The notes under the pieces: generated by a model | The model's input: only the letters and a program-made list of their open reading frames with translations | Database searches by the model: none | Told to the model about the DNA's origin: nothing | Shown here: in pieces, positions 63,360 through 64,000 of the stretch | How the letters are laid out: each line of letters opens with the position of its first letter | Position numbering within the stretch: position 1 is the first letter of the stretch | Made by a program: the position numbers and the translations under genes | NCBI GenBank assembly: GCA_900473415.1 | Contig: UCLR01000036.1 | Coordinates: 62,001-126,000, forward strand | From: Hyphomicrobiales bacterium | GTDB lineage: Bacteria; Pseudomonadota; Alphaproteobacteria; Rhizobiales; Beijerinckiaceae | Length of the DNA stretch: 64,000 nucleotides | Reading direction: 5' to 3'

Positions 63360-64000
63360 ATGACTTATCTGCTGAGCCTTCTCGATAAGAGCCCCATTTC
63401 GGAGCGATCCGATCCGGAGCGCGCCTTGGCCGATTCCGTCGCCTATGCGCGCCATGCCGAGAGGCTGGGCTATCATCGTTTCTGGCTCGCGGAGCACCAT
63501 GGCAGCGCCGAGGTCGCCGGGGTCGCGCCGGAGATTCTCGCCGCGTGGGTCCTGGCCTCGACCGATCGCATCCGCGTTGGCTCCGGCGGCGTGATGCTGC
63601 AGCACTACAGCCCGTTCAAGGTGGCCGAGAGCTTCAAGCTTCTGGCGGCGCTCGCGCCTGATCGCGTCGATCTCGGAGTGGGCAGGGCACCCGGCGGTTT
63701 GCCGCAGACCACTGAGGCCCTTCAGGCCCGGCTGGACAAGTCGGCTCCGCCCGATTTTGCCGCGCTGGCCGAAGCGCTGGAAGGGCATCTGACCGGCGAT
63801 CTCGCACGGCCGCTGCCGCGCGTCGCGCCCCGGCGCATCCTGCTCGGTGGCTCGCCGGAGAGCGGCGCGCTCGCCGCCCGGCTCGGTTGGGAGTTCGTCT
63901 TCGCCGGTCATTTCAATGGTGATCCGGCGCTGATCGAGGCGAGCCTCGGCGCCTATCGGGCCGGCGGCGGCCAAGCTGCGGCGCTGGCAGTGCACGCTTT
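63360..64000 (+). CDS. Luciferase-like (LLM class) flavin monooxygenase, 5' part
   Basis: The frame opens at ATG 63360 and is still open at the window end, so only the first 213 residues are seen. The start MTYLLSLLDKSPISERSD, ARHAERLGYHRFWLAEHHG near residue 45 and RIRVGSGGVMLQHYSPFKVA near 80 match the MsnO8-type group. LLLGGSPESGALAARLGW is a later family segment. The enzyme would use reduced flavin and oxygen on an unknown substrate. Divergence from a CysB-like regulator and nearness to a flavin reductase suggest organosulfur oxidation, which is inference. Confidence 0.9.
   Translation, partial: MTYLLSLLDKSPISERSDPERALADSVAYARHAERLGYHRFWLAEHHGSAEVAGVAPEILAAWVLASTDRIRVGSGGVMLQHYSPFKVAESFKLLAALAPDRVDLGVGRAPGGLPQTTEALQARLDKSAPPDFAALAEALEGHLTGDLARPLPRVAPRRILLGGSPESGALAARLGWEFVFAGHFNGDPALIEASLGAYRAGGGQAAALAVHA

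Noticed and set aside
1..64000. CRISPR arrays, insertion sequences, rRNA genes and further tRNAs
   Set aside because: I saw no spaced identical repeats, transposase gene, rRNA segment or second tRNA fold in the window.

Overview
The window is GC-rich DNA from an alphaproteobacterium of the order Hyphomicrobiales (rhizobia-like). The evidence is the gene order: a FeuP/FeuQ-type two-component pair, then ccmI-ccmE-ccmF-ccmH, a DegP-like protease, a second two-component pair, glnE and a PleC-like kinase. That run is familiar from Sinorhizobium and Rhizobium. A gene-transfer-agent tail gene, GANTC-rich promoter DNA and short palindromic intergenic repeats fit the same group. A Bosea-like genus is my best guess and is inference only.

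Left part (1-24 kb): the 3' end of a GTA/phage tail gene; a small secreted protein before feuP-feuQ; the System I cytochrome c maturation genes ccmI, ccmE, ccmF and ccmH; a secreted unknown; a single-PDZ HtrA protease; a second response regulator/histidine kinase pair whose kinase has an interspersed repeat in its 5' coding sequence; glnE facing a pleC-like kinase; pepN; a long cation-diffusion transporter; a glyoxalase; and a PfkB kinase. From 24 to 33 kb come an acidic unknown, a DUF1003 protein, an orphan UreE with a very His-rich tail, and uxuA with a GntR regulator divergent from a four-gene ABC importer.

The centre (33-47 kb) is a complete selenocysteine and respiratory formate dehydrogenase island. 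On the minus strand, fdnG (with an in-frame UGA and a bacterial SECIS hairpin), fdnH, fdnI, fdhE, selA, a Sel1-repeat gene, selB, tRNA-Sec and two unknown genes follow one another closely. On the plus strand, a TlpA-like thioredoxin gene, a Tat-exported transglutaminase-like gene and selD form a convergent operon. SelD makes selenophosphate, SelA charges tRNA-Sec with it, SelB delivers it to the UGA of fdnG, and FdhE matures the periplasmic enzyme. The tRNA-Sec gene lies wholly inside the selB reading frame, and the next gene starts by ATGA overlap with the selB stop, so translation appears to run through the tRNA.

Right part (47-64 kb): an HWE-type histidine kinase; then a divergent catabolic locus. 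One arm has an acyl-CoA synthetase and a TRAP transporter. The other has two class III CoA-transferase-fold proteins (one AMACR-like), an acyl-CoA dehydrogenase, a class I CoA transferase, a MaoC hydratase, a CitE-like lyase and an IclR regulator. The enzyme set resembles itaconate, mesaconate or methylsuccinate degradation. The window ends with a flavin reductase, a GNAT acetyltransferase, an AT-rich noncoding patch, a CysB-like LysR regulator and a truncated luciferase-like monooxygenase.
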